64,000 bases of DNA from Fremontodendron californicum (Eukaryota; Streptophyta; Magnoliopsida; Malvales; Malvaceae): assembly GCA_030761205.1 (NCBI GenBank), contig JAULJL010000011.1, positions 10,964,501-11,028,500 of the forward strand, in the 5' to 3' direction. Below, in pieces: positions 46,089-57,346 of the stretch (position 1 is its first letter; every line of letters begins with the position of its first letter). A model generated the notes under the pieces. It ran no database searches, was not told where the DNA came from, and worked only from the letters and a program-made list of their open reading frames with translations. Made by a program: the position numbers and the translations under genes.

Positions 46089-47442
46089 TGGTGGTGGTGA
46101 GATTAATTAATGTAGCGGTAAGATTAAAATCAGTAGTGGGATATGTGTTTGAATTCAAAGGCAGCGGTGGTGGTGAGATTAATTAATGTAGCGGTAAGAT
46201 TAAAATCAGTAGTGGGATATGTGTTTGGATTCAAAGGCAACGGTGACAATGAATTATAATGAGAAAATAAAATGATTATTAAGGACATTAGATTAAAATA
46301 TGTATATATATAATTAAAAATTATTAAATTTTGTTTATATTAAATAATAAAATATATACTAAAATTATATTTATATTAAATAATAATAACTTAAAAATTA
46401 TTATATTTATATTAAAAAAATTAAAAAAAAAAAAAACCATAGAAGAGGGTGAAAGGGAAATTGGTCCAGTCATGGACTGGACCCCCAGCCCGATTGCACC
46501 TCCACTAGAGGTGCATCCCAATGGGGGAAATCCCTTTCAAAAATATTTTGGATTCCACCACACCCCCTTATTCCATTTGGATAGACAGTGAGATTGACTC
46601 CGGTGAGATTAAAAATAGTAGTGGCGCTGAGATTGGGTACTGTAACGGTGAGATTAAAATCAGTAATAGGATATGTGCTTGGATTTAAATGCAGCGGTGA
46701 CAGTGAGGTGAAATATAATGAGAAAATAAAATGATCATTAAGGATATTGAATTAAAATATGTATATAAATACTAAATAATTAAAATTTATTAAAATTATA
46801 TTTATATTAAATAATAAAATATACATTAAAATAATATTTATGTTAAATAATTATTATTAAAAATTATTAAAATTATAATTATATTAAAAAAAATAAAAAT
46901 ATAATAATTTAAAATAGTTAATTTACAATTAAAAAATAAAAATAAAATATTAGAGGGCTAAAAATAAAATATACATTAAAATTATATTTATGTTAAATAA
47001 TAATAATTAAAAATTATTAAAACTATATTTATATTAAAAATTAATAATTTAAAATAATTAATTTACAATTAAAAAAAATTAAAAAAAGTGGAGGGGTAAA
47101 AGAGATATTTACTCCTCTACTGGGGGTTCACTGAATCTACTAAACCCCTACCCTTCCAGTTAAACTAGAGGGGTCGGTGGGATTTAAAACCCCACTGGAG
47201 GTGCATCCAAATGCACCCCCGGTGAGGGTGTGATCAGTGGGGGGGCATTTCCCCCCACAAATCTTGAAGGATTCCATCGCGCCATAGATCTTGAAGGATT
47301 CCATCGCGCCTATGCACCCCCGGTGAGGGTGTGATCAATGGGGGGCATTTCCCCCCACAAATCTTGAAGGATTCCATCGTGCCATAGATCTTGAAGGATT
47401 CCATCGCGCCTATGGCGCGATGGAATCCAAACGAACCCTTAG
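46089..47442. mobile_element. Composite MITE-like region
   Basis: It starts with a two-unit 76-bp tandem repeat (46089-46164, 46165-46240; TTAATTAATGTAGCGGTAAG). The GCGGTGAGATTAAAATCAGT block and its following AATATAATGAGAAAATAAAA recur about 465 bp later (46637 onward). Near the right end a 101-bp tandem duplication (47212-47312, 47313-47413) contains ATCTTGAAGGATTCCATCGC repeats, and it closes in a perfect palindrome ATTCCATCGCGCC-TAT-GGCGCGATGGAAT (47398-47426). The right end GGGTTCGTTTGGATTCC (inverted) looks like a transposon terminus. Confidence 0.5.
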
Positions 47443-47589
47443 TCAATTGATCAAAATTAACCGATGCACATATTTACTTGCTCAAATTAAATTGCATCTA
47501 TGCTTTCTCTTACCATGATTTTTTTTTTCTCAAATGGGTCATTTTATGATAACTAGTATTTGTTATCACATGTATGCGATGAATGCTCA

Positions 47590-48031
47590 TTGATTTTTTT
47601 TATTTTTGAATATATAGTTATAATTTTAAAATTAAATAAAAATAATAAAATGCATATTAAATTAAATTTTCATGTAAAATTTGTTTTATGTACAAATTAT
47701 TATATTATTTTTAATATTAATGCAAAATTAATTATGAAGATAAAAAAATTTAATGTATATTTTTATTTTTTATTTATATCAAATAAATTAATTCACTTTT
47801 CAAGATTAGTGAAAGATTAATACTTTTAAGATAAGACAATTCTACATACTTTTTTAAATTTTTATTTATTATCAAATTAATTCATTTAACAAAAGTTTTT
47901 AATGAAATTAAAATTCTTACTTATAAATTAGATAAATCTTATTAATAATAAAAAAATATTTATAATGGCAATTTAAATATATAGTGAACAACGATGACTA
48001 TTTTCGTTAGTTCAAAAGATTCTTTATATTC
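47590..48031 (+). repeat. AT-rich repeat, copy 1 of 2
   Basis: It shares a series of words with 48712-49164 over about 450 bp in the same orientation: ATGCAAAATTAATTATGAA, TTATCAAATTAATTCATTTAAC, AATCTTATTAATAATAAAAA and TATTTTCGTTA.TTCAAAAGATTC. It is clearly diverged and has no ORF. Confidence 0.75.
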
Positions 48032-48711
48032 GTATTTTTATATATACTAATATTTGTTATCAATAATTTAAATTGCAGTGATGAAATTATTTTCGATTTA
48101 ATATAATTACGGATATAATAAATATTATTGTGATAAATTACGATAAATATAATAATAAAAAAATTAATATTATAAACGTTATTATCTTTATATAAATTCC
48201 TGATTTCAATTTTCTTTTGGCAAATAGTGTGAAAAGCTTTTTCTTTTTTTCATTTTACACGCAGATTTTGTTCTAAGCTTTTACAATCATGTTCAAAAAA
48301 GTCGTTTCAAGCACTGTCACTGAAAGTGAAATGTTCTTACAGCAGTTGTTTTAGCTAAAAGCAACGGTTCAAGGTAAGGTGAAGAGATGAATTTGACGAT
48401 TAAGGGACCCAAAGTGACCATTATTTTGCCAAAAAGCATGCAAATTGTTGCCAACTAAAAGGCACTAGCTAGTAGTTGAAACTTTAACACTTTCTCTTCC
48501 ACGGTGTGACTCATCATGTGCAAGAAGAGAGTGCACTTTTAATCATCTGAAAGTTGAAACTTTAACACTTATTGATTGAATTTTGTTTAATGATAAATGC
48601 AGGAATATGGTTTATCCATATCATATTTTCTAGCTCGATATTTGGTAGACATAGATGTGGCACAAGGGAGGAGAATTCTGAAGTGAGAGGATATAGCATG
48701 TGAATACTCGT

Positions 48712-49164
48712 TGTTTTTTTTTTTTTTTGAATATATATAATTGTATATTTTAAAAATAAATAAAACAAATAAAGTATATATTAATTAAAATTTGATAAAA
48801 TTTGTTTCATATGCAAATTATTATAAAATTTATTATTTTAATATCAATGCAAAATTAATTATGAATATAAAAATTTAATGTAAAATTTAATTATATTTTA
48901 TTCATACTAAATAAATTGATTTACTTTTCAAGGTTAATGAAAATTTAAAAGTTTTAAAATAAAACAGTTTCATATAAACTTTATTTTTTATTTATATTTA
49001 TTATCAAATTAATTCATTTAACGAAAGTATTTTAGTAAAACTAAATCTCTTCCTTATAAATTAGGTAAATCTTATTAATAATAAAAAAAATTTAAAATGG
49101 TAAATTAGTACTATAATGAGCAACAATGAGTATTTTCGTTAATTCAAAAGATTCTCCACATTCG
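48712..49164 (+). repeat. AT-rich repeat, copy 2 of 2
   Basis: Direct-orientation relative of 47590-48031. The sequence between the two copies (48032-48711) is non-coding. Confidence 0.75.
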
Positions 49165-49227
49165 TGTATATATATATATATTATAGATTATTTTCCTTTT
49201 TAGATTATTGATATTTAGTGCTAAAAA

Positions 49228-51402
49228 TCTACTATATATTAAAATTGAATCTGTGGGACTCAAAGGGAATTTTTGAAATAGGTTAGGGACAATTTCGTCC
49301 TGTTATATAATATCAAAAATGTAATAGGTCCCACTCGCCATGTGTCGGAGCTCCATTGCTCGACACATGGCTAGTTTTTTTAGGTTTTTAGATTTTTATT
49401 TTTTTATTTTATTTTTAGATGATATATTTAAGGGGTTGATTTGCACATTGACTCATAGGTCGATTTAAGATCCGTACACGACTCGTTTGGGAAAAAAATT
49501 AAAAATATTTTATGTATCATTTTTATTATTTATTTTTTTTTAAGTTTTTTTTTTTTAAATCATGTATTTAAAGGGGTTGATCGGCACGTTAACTCGAGGA
49601 TCAATTTATGATCCGTACTCGACTCGTACGAAAAAAAAGTTAAATTTTTATTATTATTATTATTTTAGTTTTAAATGATGTATTTAAAAGAGTTGGTCCA
49701 CACATTGACTTGCTGATCGATTTAGGATCTGTACCCGAGTCGCTCAGGAAATAAAATAAAAAATTATTGTATTAATTATTTTTATTTTTAAATGATATAT
49801 TTAAAGAGGTTGGTCTTCACGTTGACTCATGTGTCGATTTAGGATCTGTATCAGACTGTCTTGGGAAAAAATTAAAAAATATATATATATATATTTTATT
49901 AATTATTATTAAATTTTAAATGATGTATTTAAAAGAGTTAGTCTACACATTGACTTGCAGGTCGATTTAAGATCCGTACCCGAGCCGCTAAGAAAAAAAA
50001 AACTATTGTATTAATTATTTTTAGTTTTTTATTTTATTTTTAAATGATGTATTTAAAGAGGTTGGTTCATATTTTGACTCGCGTGTCGATTTAACATCCG
50101 TACCCGATCGTCTTCGGAAAAATTAAAAAAATAAATTTATTTTATCAATTATTTTAATTTTAAATGATGTATTTAAAGGAGTTGGTTCGTACATTGACTC
50201 GCGAGACGATTTAGGATCCGTACCCGACCCGCTTGAAAAAAAATTATTTTATTATTTATTTTTAGCTTTTTATTTTATTTTATTATTTATTTTTAAATGA
50301 TGTATTTAAAGAGGTTGATCTGCACGTTGACTCGCAGGTCAATTTAGGATCAGTATACGACTGTCTCGGAAAAAATTTCAAAAAAAAAAAATTTAGTAAT
50401 TATTTTAATTTAATTTTAAATGATGTATTTAAAGGGGTTGGTCCGCACGTTAACTCGCGGGTCAATATAGGATCTGTACCCGACCCGCTCGGGAAAAAAT
50501 AAAAATATTTTATTAATTATTTTTATTTTATTTTTAAATGATGTATTTAAAGAGGTTGGTCTGTACGTTAACTCACGTGAAAATTTAGGATCTGTATCCG
50601 ACCGTCTCGAGAAAAAATTAAAAAAAGAAAATTATTTTATTAATTATTTTAATTTTAAATGATATATTTGAAGGGATTGGTCCGTACGTTGACTCGCGGG
50701 TCGATTTAAGACCGTACCTGATCTGTTCTGGGAAAAAATCAAAAATATATTATTTTATTAATTATTTTTCTTTTAATTTTAAATCATGTATTTAAAGGGG
50801 TAAATCCGCACATTGACTTGCAAGTCGATTTAGGATCCGTGACCAGACCCGCTAGGGGAAAAGTAAATAAATTTATTTATTTTATTAATTATTTTAATTT
50901 TAATTTTAAATGATGTATTTAAAAGGTTTGGTCAGCATATTAACTCGCTGGTCGATTTAGGATTTGTATCCAATCCGCTTGGAAAAAAAAGTTAAAAAGA
51001 AAAAGAAAAAACGAACTTGCTGCTAACCTACATAAGAAAATCGATCATACGAGAGAATAAAATACAAACCATAATTTTATTTTCTTATTTTTTATTTATT
51101 ATTTTTATATCCTATAAATAAAAATATACATTGTACAATAAAATCTAAATATTTTTCAAAAATACATATAAATAACATTTGAAAATGTATTTGTATTATA
51201 TAATTTATAAATAAAAATTTTCATAAATTTAATTTTCATAATTAAAAAATAATTATATTAATATTATTACAACTTTAAAATATAATATTTAAATAAATAA
51301 TTATTATTTAATAAAATATAAACTAAAATTAATTTTTTTATTAATTAATTAAAAAATTTATAAATAAATAAAAATACCCAGCGAAGCGGGCTTTTTTTCT
51401 AG
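49228..51402 (+). mobile_element. Non-autonomous Helitron carrying a satellite-like array
   Basis: The 5' end TCTACTATATATTAAAATTG follows an A. The 3' end CTAG is followed by T, so the insertion is between A and T with no target duplication, as Helitrons do. Fourteen bases before CTAG is a GC-rich imperfect hairpin, CCCAGCGAAGCGGG (51378-51391). No Rep-helicase ORF is present. About three quarters of the element is a tandem array (49418-50995). Confidence 0.85.
49418..50995 (+). repeat. About 13 tandem units of roughly 120 bp inside the Helitron
   Basis: Each unit has AATGATGTATTTAAAGAGGT, then TTGACTCGCGGGTCGATTTA, then GGATCCGTACCCGACCCGCT, followed by an A run and an AT-rich spacer of variable length. 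Units start near 49418, 49558, 49674, 49790, 49918, 50042, 50162, 50297, 50417, 50536, 50656, 50784 and 50908. Several adjacent pairs look more alike at alternate positions (GAGGTTGGT against GGGTTGGT). Confidence 0.88.
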
Positions 51403-51584
51403 TTTAGAATTAAAATTTAGTGATAATGTCAAATTTAATCCCTGAACTATAGTAAATTGTTTAATGTGACGTCTGCACTTTAAAAATGTTTAATGTGACC
51501 CTTGTAATAAATTCTATTGATTAATGTGATACTTACCTCTAGCACTGATAGTTATTAGTACACATGGCACCACACAATGATTGT

Positions 51585-53457
51585 TGATGCACCCAAAAGA
51601 GTGTATCTTATTTAACCTTGCACAAAAAACATAAATTGTAAGTATAGTAGTTAGCAAGGGTCGAGTCCTCAGGGATTGGGTTTTAGTTTATAAGTTAATA
51701 GTTTAAAACTTAAATTCAAGAACAATAAAAGAAAAGGGGTTTTTGAAGCCAGATTTAAACTAAAGTAAATAATAAGAATAAGATGCAAGGCGGTATAACC
51801 AGCCAATAAAAATATATATACTAAATTAGGCGGTATAACCAGCCAATATATATACTAAATTAGGCGGTATAACCAGCCAATAAAAATAAAACAAAGATAA
51901 TATACAAATTAGGCGGTATAACCAGCCAATAAAAATAAATATACTTTTAAAAATAAGCAAACTAGAAAAGTAAGAAAACAAGTAAGTAAGAAGAATCAAA
52001 TATGAAAAATATGGTTAAGGTTTCATTCTCCACCACTAGACATCATTAAGAATCAATTTCAGATCTATCAATATCAACCAACTATCAAAGTTAACAACCG
52101 TAGATAACAACAAGCTCTGTTATCCCAATCTTTCCTTAGTTTGTCGTTAAATAGAACAAGCTCTCTATTTAATCTCTAACCATTAAACAACCTAGAATAA
52201 GCTCTCTAAATTCAATTTAATGGCAGCTTTATGATGAGAAAGATAGGTTGATCTAAGCAACAAACACATAAGCTCGGATTGTTCAACTTAGGTTATGTTC
52301 CACTTTGCAATTACTGAAAACTTGACCATAATCATTAATCACAAATTGCCACTTATGAATAGGAAATCAAGACAATTACACGGATCAAGATTCCTAAACT
52401 AGCAATAGATAATTATCAAGATCTATCTAGTTGTACACCTAAATAAATCAAGACAACATCATGAACAATTCTTGTAGAAGAACATAAGCAACTTTGATAG
52501 AAAATTAATGATAGATAGAATCTAAAAATCAACCACAAAACATGTCTAGGGCTTTGAAATCACCCTTAACCAAATAGAAGTTTAGCCTAGCATAGGCATT
52601 ATAAACATAAAATTAAATAGAATCTAAGAAGAAAATAAAAGAAAGAAAGAAGAAGAAGAAGAATATTAATTATCCAACCTCTTGCTCTTTCTAAAGAAAA
52701 AGAAAACTAGAGAAAAGAAAGAAGAAGAAAACTTAGAGAATTTTATTACAATGGCTAATATCCTACCTATGTACAATATTATCCCTTACAATCATCCAAG
52801 GCCCTCTATTTATACACATTTTGGAGGGCTAAATGACAAGAGACAAGCTTTACAAATTTCAAAGGTAGGTATAATAGGTGGGTGCATTTTCTAACAATTT
52901 TCGTCATACATGACGATTTTGATCAGCCAACTTGATGGTCGATTTTGTCAATTTTGCAGGCCTTATCTGATCACATGGTCTTCTATAAAAATGTTACCCT
53001 ATCAGTTACTGATCCATAGCCATTGGAATCAGCTCATTTTCTGATGTGGATAAGAAGATATGGGCAAAATACGAAAACAGGTCAGCACAGACGTCATTGC
53101 ACATCAGCCAACTTCATGGTCGATTTCGCTAGGGAAAACGACTCCGTTTCAAGAAGTGTAAAACATGAAAAAGATAGATATGCCTCTTAGCTTTGCACGG
53201 CTACAAATTTCAGCCTTATTGCTTCAGTGAAACTCGAGATATAGCTGATATGGAAAAAGGTGTCGGAACTGGAACTGAACTGGATTTGCCCTTAATTCTA
53301 GTAATCTGAAATCACTCAAAGAAACTTGTGAAAAAGACCAAAATACATAAAAATATAAAAGATCATAAACACAATTAGACTAAACAATAATAACTCGTAT
53401 TTGACACAAAACAATAATAAAACATAACTAAAAACTATATAATTATACGAGTTATCA
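51585..53457 (-). repeat. Element B 3' LTR
   Basis: 1873 bp; it contains 4 copies of the TATACCGCC minisatellite (51787-51930) against 3 in the other LTR. The inverted TATA box is at 52806-52814. Confidence 0.92.
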
Positions 53458-53475
53458 CACCCCCACACTTAGATT
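53458..53475 (-). other. Polypurine tract of element B
   Basis: On the minus strand AATCTAAGTGTGGGGGTG lies directly before TGATAACTCG. Similar AAGTGTGGGGGG stretches recur inside the element at about 54345, 55005 and (as ATGTGTGGGGGG) 57088. Confidence 0.65.
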
Positions 53476-55380
53476 GTTGCTAGTCCCTAGCAACGACTCA
53501 ATAAAAATAAAATAAGAAAATCTAATCTAATCCATTTTCGTAGGAAATCACGGTGGCACTTAGCATGTGACACAAGCCTTTAAACCCCTAGGTGTCCCTA
53601 GTGGACGAGTTTAGTCTCGTGAAGGTTTACTAGAACGATACCCACAAACATTGAAAAACTAAAATATAAATAAACTACATATACTAAAAATATTTACTCC
53701 TAATCCTTTCAATACAAATTAGAGACAATCTTTGAACAAGTCTTATAAACTAATCAATAGCTTAAAGAATTTCACAAAAAATCATACTTGAATGTAAATT
53801 GTTTGAGTTAAGCCAATATTAATATAACATATTTCAATCAAAATAGTGCATATTCAAACTTAATCTCAACTACTCACATGGGATACCCTCATGATTTTCA
53901 CTCTTTAAAGTAGTGGTGAAGTGTTTACACTCAATCAATCTCATGAAAACAGTTCTACCATATTCTTGCTTGTCCACCTATTCTCCACTATTTAGATCAT
54001 ACAACTTCATGAATCAAGAGGTCTTTAATCAAGGTTGTAATGGGGCCAAGGGGTTTGTAATGTGGTTGAAGAACAAAAGGATAAAGATATCACAAAGGTT
54101 CCAAAGAGTTCATAAAGTTTCGAGACATAAAAAGATCATACAAATAAAACTTCTCAAAACTCTTATAAAGCACATAATAACATTGGCTAAATATTCATGT
54201 TGAGCCTTTGCATCATTCTAACCAACTTTGTAACATCTTTTTCTTTACTTTAACTAGAAGTTCAAGAGAAGATTTTTTTTTTTAATATGGGAATGTATTT
54301 GACAATGATCCCTTTCTTTTTCTCTTGACTTTTTTCTTTCTTTTCCCCCCACACTTATTTCTTGTTTCTAACCCAAATTTTCAATAAATCTTCCTTGTCT
54401 TTGCAACTTGTCTTAAAACATGCTAATTCATCTTTGGAACAAAGGTAAAGATATAAGTATATTTAGGTTAGGGACAAGTTATGGTTACCAAAGAGATAGC
54501 TTATTCAATGTAGGCTCAAATTGGTTCACTAAGGGTGTGTTCTCTTGGAACATTAATAATGGATGGCTGTTTGGCTCTGGTTATAATCCTAATGCCTCTA
54601 TCATATTCATGTTGTCACATGTATCAATATAGTCTCAAACGGTTTAAAGCAAGTTCTAGAGAATCATGTAATCATAAGAGCACTCAAGAAAGAAATTAGA
54701 TTGATTTGTATAATGCATCAATCATTATAGGCTCAAAAACTCACAAGGATGATTATACAAGTCAGATTAAGTCTAAACATGCTTCTTTCTCAATCAACAT
54801 ATCATATTAACATTGGCTCATAAAAAGGTTGACATCAAGCTCAATTCTCATGAAAATCTTCTCACTAATAAATCTGTTTTAGACTTATGCAATTCATATC
54901 TCATGATTGTATTAGAAAGGAACTAAAACTCACAAAAAAAATAATAATAATAAAGACTCATAAAAAAAAATAGTAGACAAAAATAAAAGAAATCCTAAAT
55001 CATTCCCCCCACACTTAATTCTTACATTGTCCTCAATGTAAGTCTATCAACTCAAATGAAAGAATCATGTGTAAGAGAAAAGAACTAATAACATAAGAAT
55101 AGGAACAACTAAGACTCAAAACAAAACAAAACCATGCAACCTAAATAATCCTAAAATACTAAACAAAAATTAACAAGTAAACATAAAAAGATTAAAATCA
55201 AACTGACAAGGTATGTCTCAAGTCTCCCTTACTCAGACCTTGTTCAGAATGAATACTTTTAAATGGCTTAAAACAAAAATTTCTTTTTTTTTTTTAATGT
55301 AAAATTTAGGAGATATTACCTGTAGAGGTTGCTAACCACTTATTATAACTGAGACACAACAAACAAAATGTTAGATAATG
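53476..55380 (-). other. Element B long 3' noncoding region
   Basis: No credible ORF on the sense strand; the open frames on the plus strand (53913-54203, 54420-54632) show no domain. The first 60 bases after LOG and the block at 55190-55270 match element A. The part at 54940-55200 is a diverged copy of 57028-57256. Confidence 0.6.
54940..55200 (-). repeat. Diverged direct repeat flanking the LOG/virus-like cassette, downstream copy
   Basis: It shares with 57028-57256, in the same orientation, CCCCCCACAC.TAATTCTTACATTGTC, AAATGAAAGAATCATGTGTAAG and AAAAAGAACTAATAA. Confidence 0.75.
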
Positions 55381-56028
55381 TCACAAAGACAAAGTGCAAT
55401 CCACTCCTTGCTCGTCCATATCTCTTTTTCTTTTTCCGAGCGTTTGCGAAACAACCGTAGCAGATAAACACTCATAAGCTTGGAGCTTTTTGAGTAAATC
55501 TTCAATGGTTGTAGCAGAAATTATGGTTCTCCTTGCCTCTGAAAACATGAATCCATTATCCACAGCATTATCTAAATATGAAAGCAAATTATTAAAATAA
55601 CCATTAATATTAAGCAAACCAATGGGTTTCTTATTTGTGACCAAAGATGACCAAGAAGCCACGCAAGCTATTTCTTCCAATGTACCCAGACCTCCTGGTA
55701 AAGCAATGAATGCATCGGCAGAATGGTACATGATTGTTATCCGTTCAGGGATACTCCAGACTTGTATTTCCTTACCCAAGGTAGGTCCACAATAATCTGT
55801 GAATAGTTTTGGCACGATTCCTAGAACTGGACTTCCTCCGGCGTGTGCTGCTGTAGCGACTGCTCCCATTAAACCCGTACTACCGCCTCCATAAATCAAG
55901 TGGATCTTTTGTTGGGCAAGTATTACTCCAACTCTTATGGCTTCATCAGCGAATATGTTATTTTTCCCTGGATAAGCACCTCCAAAGACACAAATTTTTT
56001 TAATACGCTGGGACGAAGTACTTTCCAT
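55381..56028 (-). CDS. LOG: LONELY GUY (LOG) cytokinin riboside 5'-monophosphate phosphoribohydrolase, intronless, 215 aa
   Basis: LOG enzymes release free, active cytokinin from cytokinin riboside 5'-monophosphate in one step. The ORF opens at 56070, but the methionine at 56028 is preferred: it gives 215 residues, the usual length, and the 14 residues before it are lysine-rich low complexity. Landmarks: KKICVFGGAYPGKN (10-23), LIYGGGSTGLMGAV (44-57), the conserved arginine R96 in PERITIM, the signature PGGLGTLEE (111-119), and KPIGLLNINGYFNNLLSYLD (134-153). All expected active-site residues are present and no stop or frameshift interrupts them. Plant LOG genes normally have several introns; this one has none, and it lies within an LTR retrotransposon, so a captured processed copy is likely. 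It is clearly diverged from typical plant LOGs. Expression would depend on the LTR promoter or on splicing. Confidence 0.93.
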   Translation of the reverse strand: MESTSSQRIKKICVFGGAYPGKNNIFADEAIRVGVILAQQKIHLIYGGGSTGLMGAVATAAHAGGSPVLGIVPKLFTDYCGPTLGKEIQVWSIPERITIMYHSADAFIALPGGLGTLEEIACVASWSSLVTNKKPIGLLNINGYFNNLLSYLDNAVDNGFMFSEARRTIISATTIEDLLKKLQAYECLSATVVSQTLGKRKRDMDEQGVDCTLSL

Positions 56029-56105
56029 TTTTTTCTTTTTTTTCGAGTGCCTGAAAGAGAATGAGTACATGGTGTAATATATAGAGGACTGAGTAGTGAA
56101 TCAGA

Positions 56106-56260
56106 CAAGAGTAATAATGTCGCCGAAAGTGTATCTGACCTGTCAGAAGAAAATGTTAACCTAACAAAAGATTTTTGCGTGATTTCAGGAAGAAAATCAA
56201 AAAGAGAAGAAAAATCAACCGTAAAAGTCAAGAGTAATAGTGTAACCGAAAGTGTATTTG
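56106..56260 (-). repeat. Pair of 32-bp direct repeats upstream of LOG
   Basis: Positions 56106-56137 and 56229-56260 share CAAGAGTAAT and CCGAAAGTGTAT and differ at about six bases. Between them on the minus strand is a pyrimidine-rich TTTTCTTCTGACAG that resembles a splice acceptor (AG at 56141-56140), 112 bases before the LOG start. One repeat and the acceptor-like site are kept in element A. Confidence 0.6.
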
Positions 56261-56862
56261 GCATCTTCCTCTGGTTTTACGTCCAGAAACGGCTTAAACG
56301 CCTTCTATGAGTCGAGGATATGCTTCCCATCCAGTTTTCTTACAAGCTGGCAAACAGGGTCTTTTAACATCAGATTCCCAAGATGTTGCCATTCCCTTTG
56401 GAATTGTGGCCATAAATCAAGAATTTCTCTTTGTACGTCTCCACTAGGATGCGTCTCAAGAGAAAGTTGGATATTACCCAAATTCTCCTTACTCAGTCCA
56501 TCCTTAATGAATTCAATTTTATCATCTCGATTAGAGGACGGAATCCCAATAGAACGACATTTACCGTTACACGTCCATCGTGCACATTTGTGTCAGTTTG
56601 AACTCATGCGCTTTGCTCGTCGCTTCTTTGCAAAAGTGCTTCTACCTGTACCTGGTAAATGCAAAACAGGAAGATATTCATCTTCACGTATCTTGGCTTC
56701 AATTATCCAACGTATGTCTTCAGGAATCCCTTTGTGCATAAGCATTCTTAATCTTTCAAATCGAACTTGGTAAAGCTTCAGTAAAATATTTCGAGGAAAA
56801 GGAGGAAATCGTTTCTGCAATCTTGTGAGAATATCATTCATCCTGAAAAAAATGAAAAACAA
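56252..56862 (-). pseudogene. Virus-like ORF resembling the carlavirus cysteine-rich nucleic-acid-binding protein, broken
   Basis: The first open part (56593-56862, 89 codons) has a leucine/arginine-rich N-terminal region and then the basic block GTGRSTFAKKRRAKR. A TGA interrupts the frame. In the same frame a short cysteine-containing stretch (CARWTCNGKC) and a basic-to-acidic tail follow, ended by a further stop near 56312. A Gly-Arg-Ser plus basic block just before a cysteine cluster is characteristic of the small 3'-most protein of carlaviruses (Betaflexiviridae), known as an RNA-binding protein that interferes with host silencing. The cysteine spacing here is not the classical one and the downstream part is unlike it. 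It cannot encode a complete protein as it stands. A plant or retroelement origin is not excluded. Confidence 0.5.
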
Positions 56863-57027
56863 AATTGAAAGAGAAATTGGAAGAGAAATTTATATACAAT
56901 ATCAGTTTTGTAGGTAGCTGATGGAACCGATTTAAATAATCACGGAGTACCGTTATCCGCCATTTAACCGGGGTAAAAAAAATAAAAATTATATTTACAT
57001 CTAGTTATTTTCAAAACAAGGATCCAA

Positions 57028-57256
57028 AAGAAAAACAACATAAAAAGACTCAAAAACAAAACACTCTAAATAAAATCCTAAATTCTTCCCCCCACACATA
57101 ATTCTTACATTGTCATTAATGTAATGCTATTAATCCCAAATGAAAGAATCATGTGTAAGTAAAAAGAACTAATAAACAAAATGAACTTATGCAGCCTAAA
57201 TGAACTTAGAAACACTAAACACACTTAGCAAAGAAACATAAGAAAAAGATAAAGAA
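57028..57256 (-). repeat. Diverged direct repeat flanking the LOG/virus-like cassette, upstream copy
   Basis: Partner of 54940-55200. Both copies contain a purine-rich GTGTGGGGGG tract. The LOG and virus-like ORFs lie between the two copies. Confidence 0.75.
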
Positions 57257-57346
57257 AAAGAGAGCAAATCTGAGGATGGCAGTTTGGCAATGCTTTCACT
57301 AATTAGGCTACCTCCCCCAATTAGCACTTGATTTAGTGTTTTGAAC

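Noticed and set aside
52682..52894. A 70-codon frame repeated exactly at 59474-59686
   Set aside because: It repeats because it lies in both LTRs of element B, antisense to the element, across the TATA region.
53913..54632. Two plus-strand frames in the element B 3' region
   Set aside because: They are antisense to the element, have no domain and sit in noncoding sequence shared in part with element A.
55935..56264. A 109-codon frame overlapping the LOG start
   Set aside because: It is out of frame with LOG and made of the two 32-bp repeats and pyrimidine-rich spacer; no domain.
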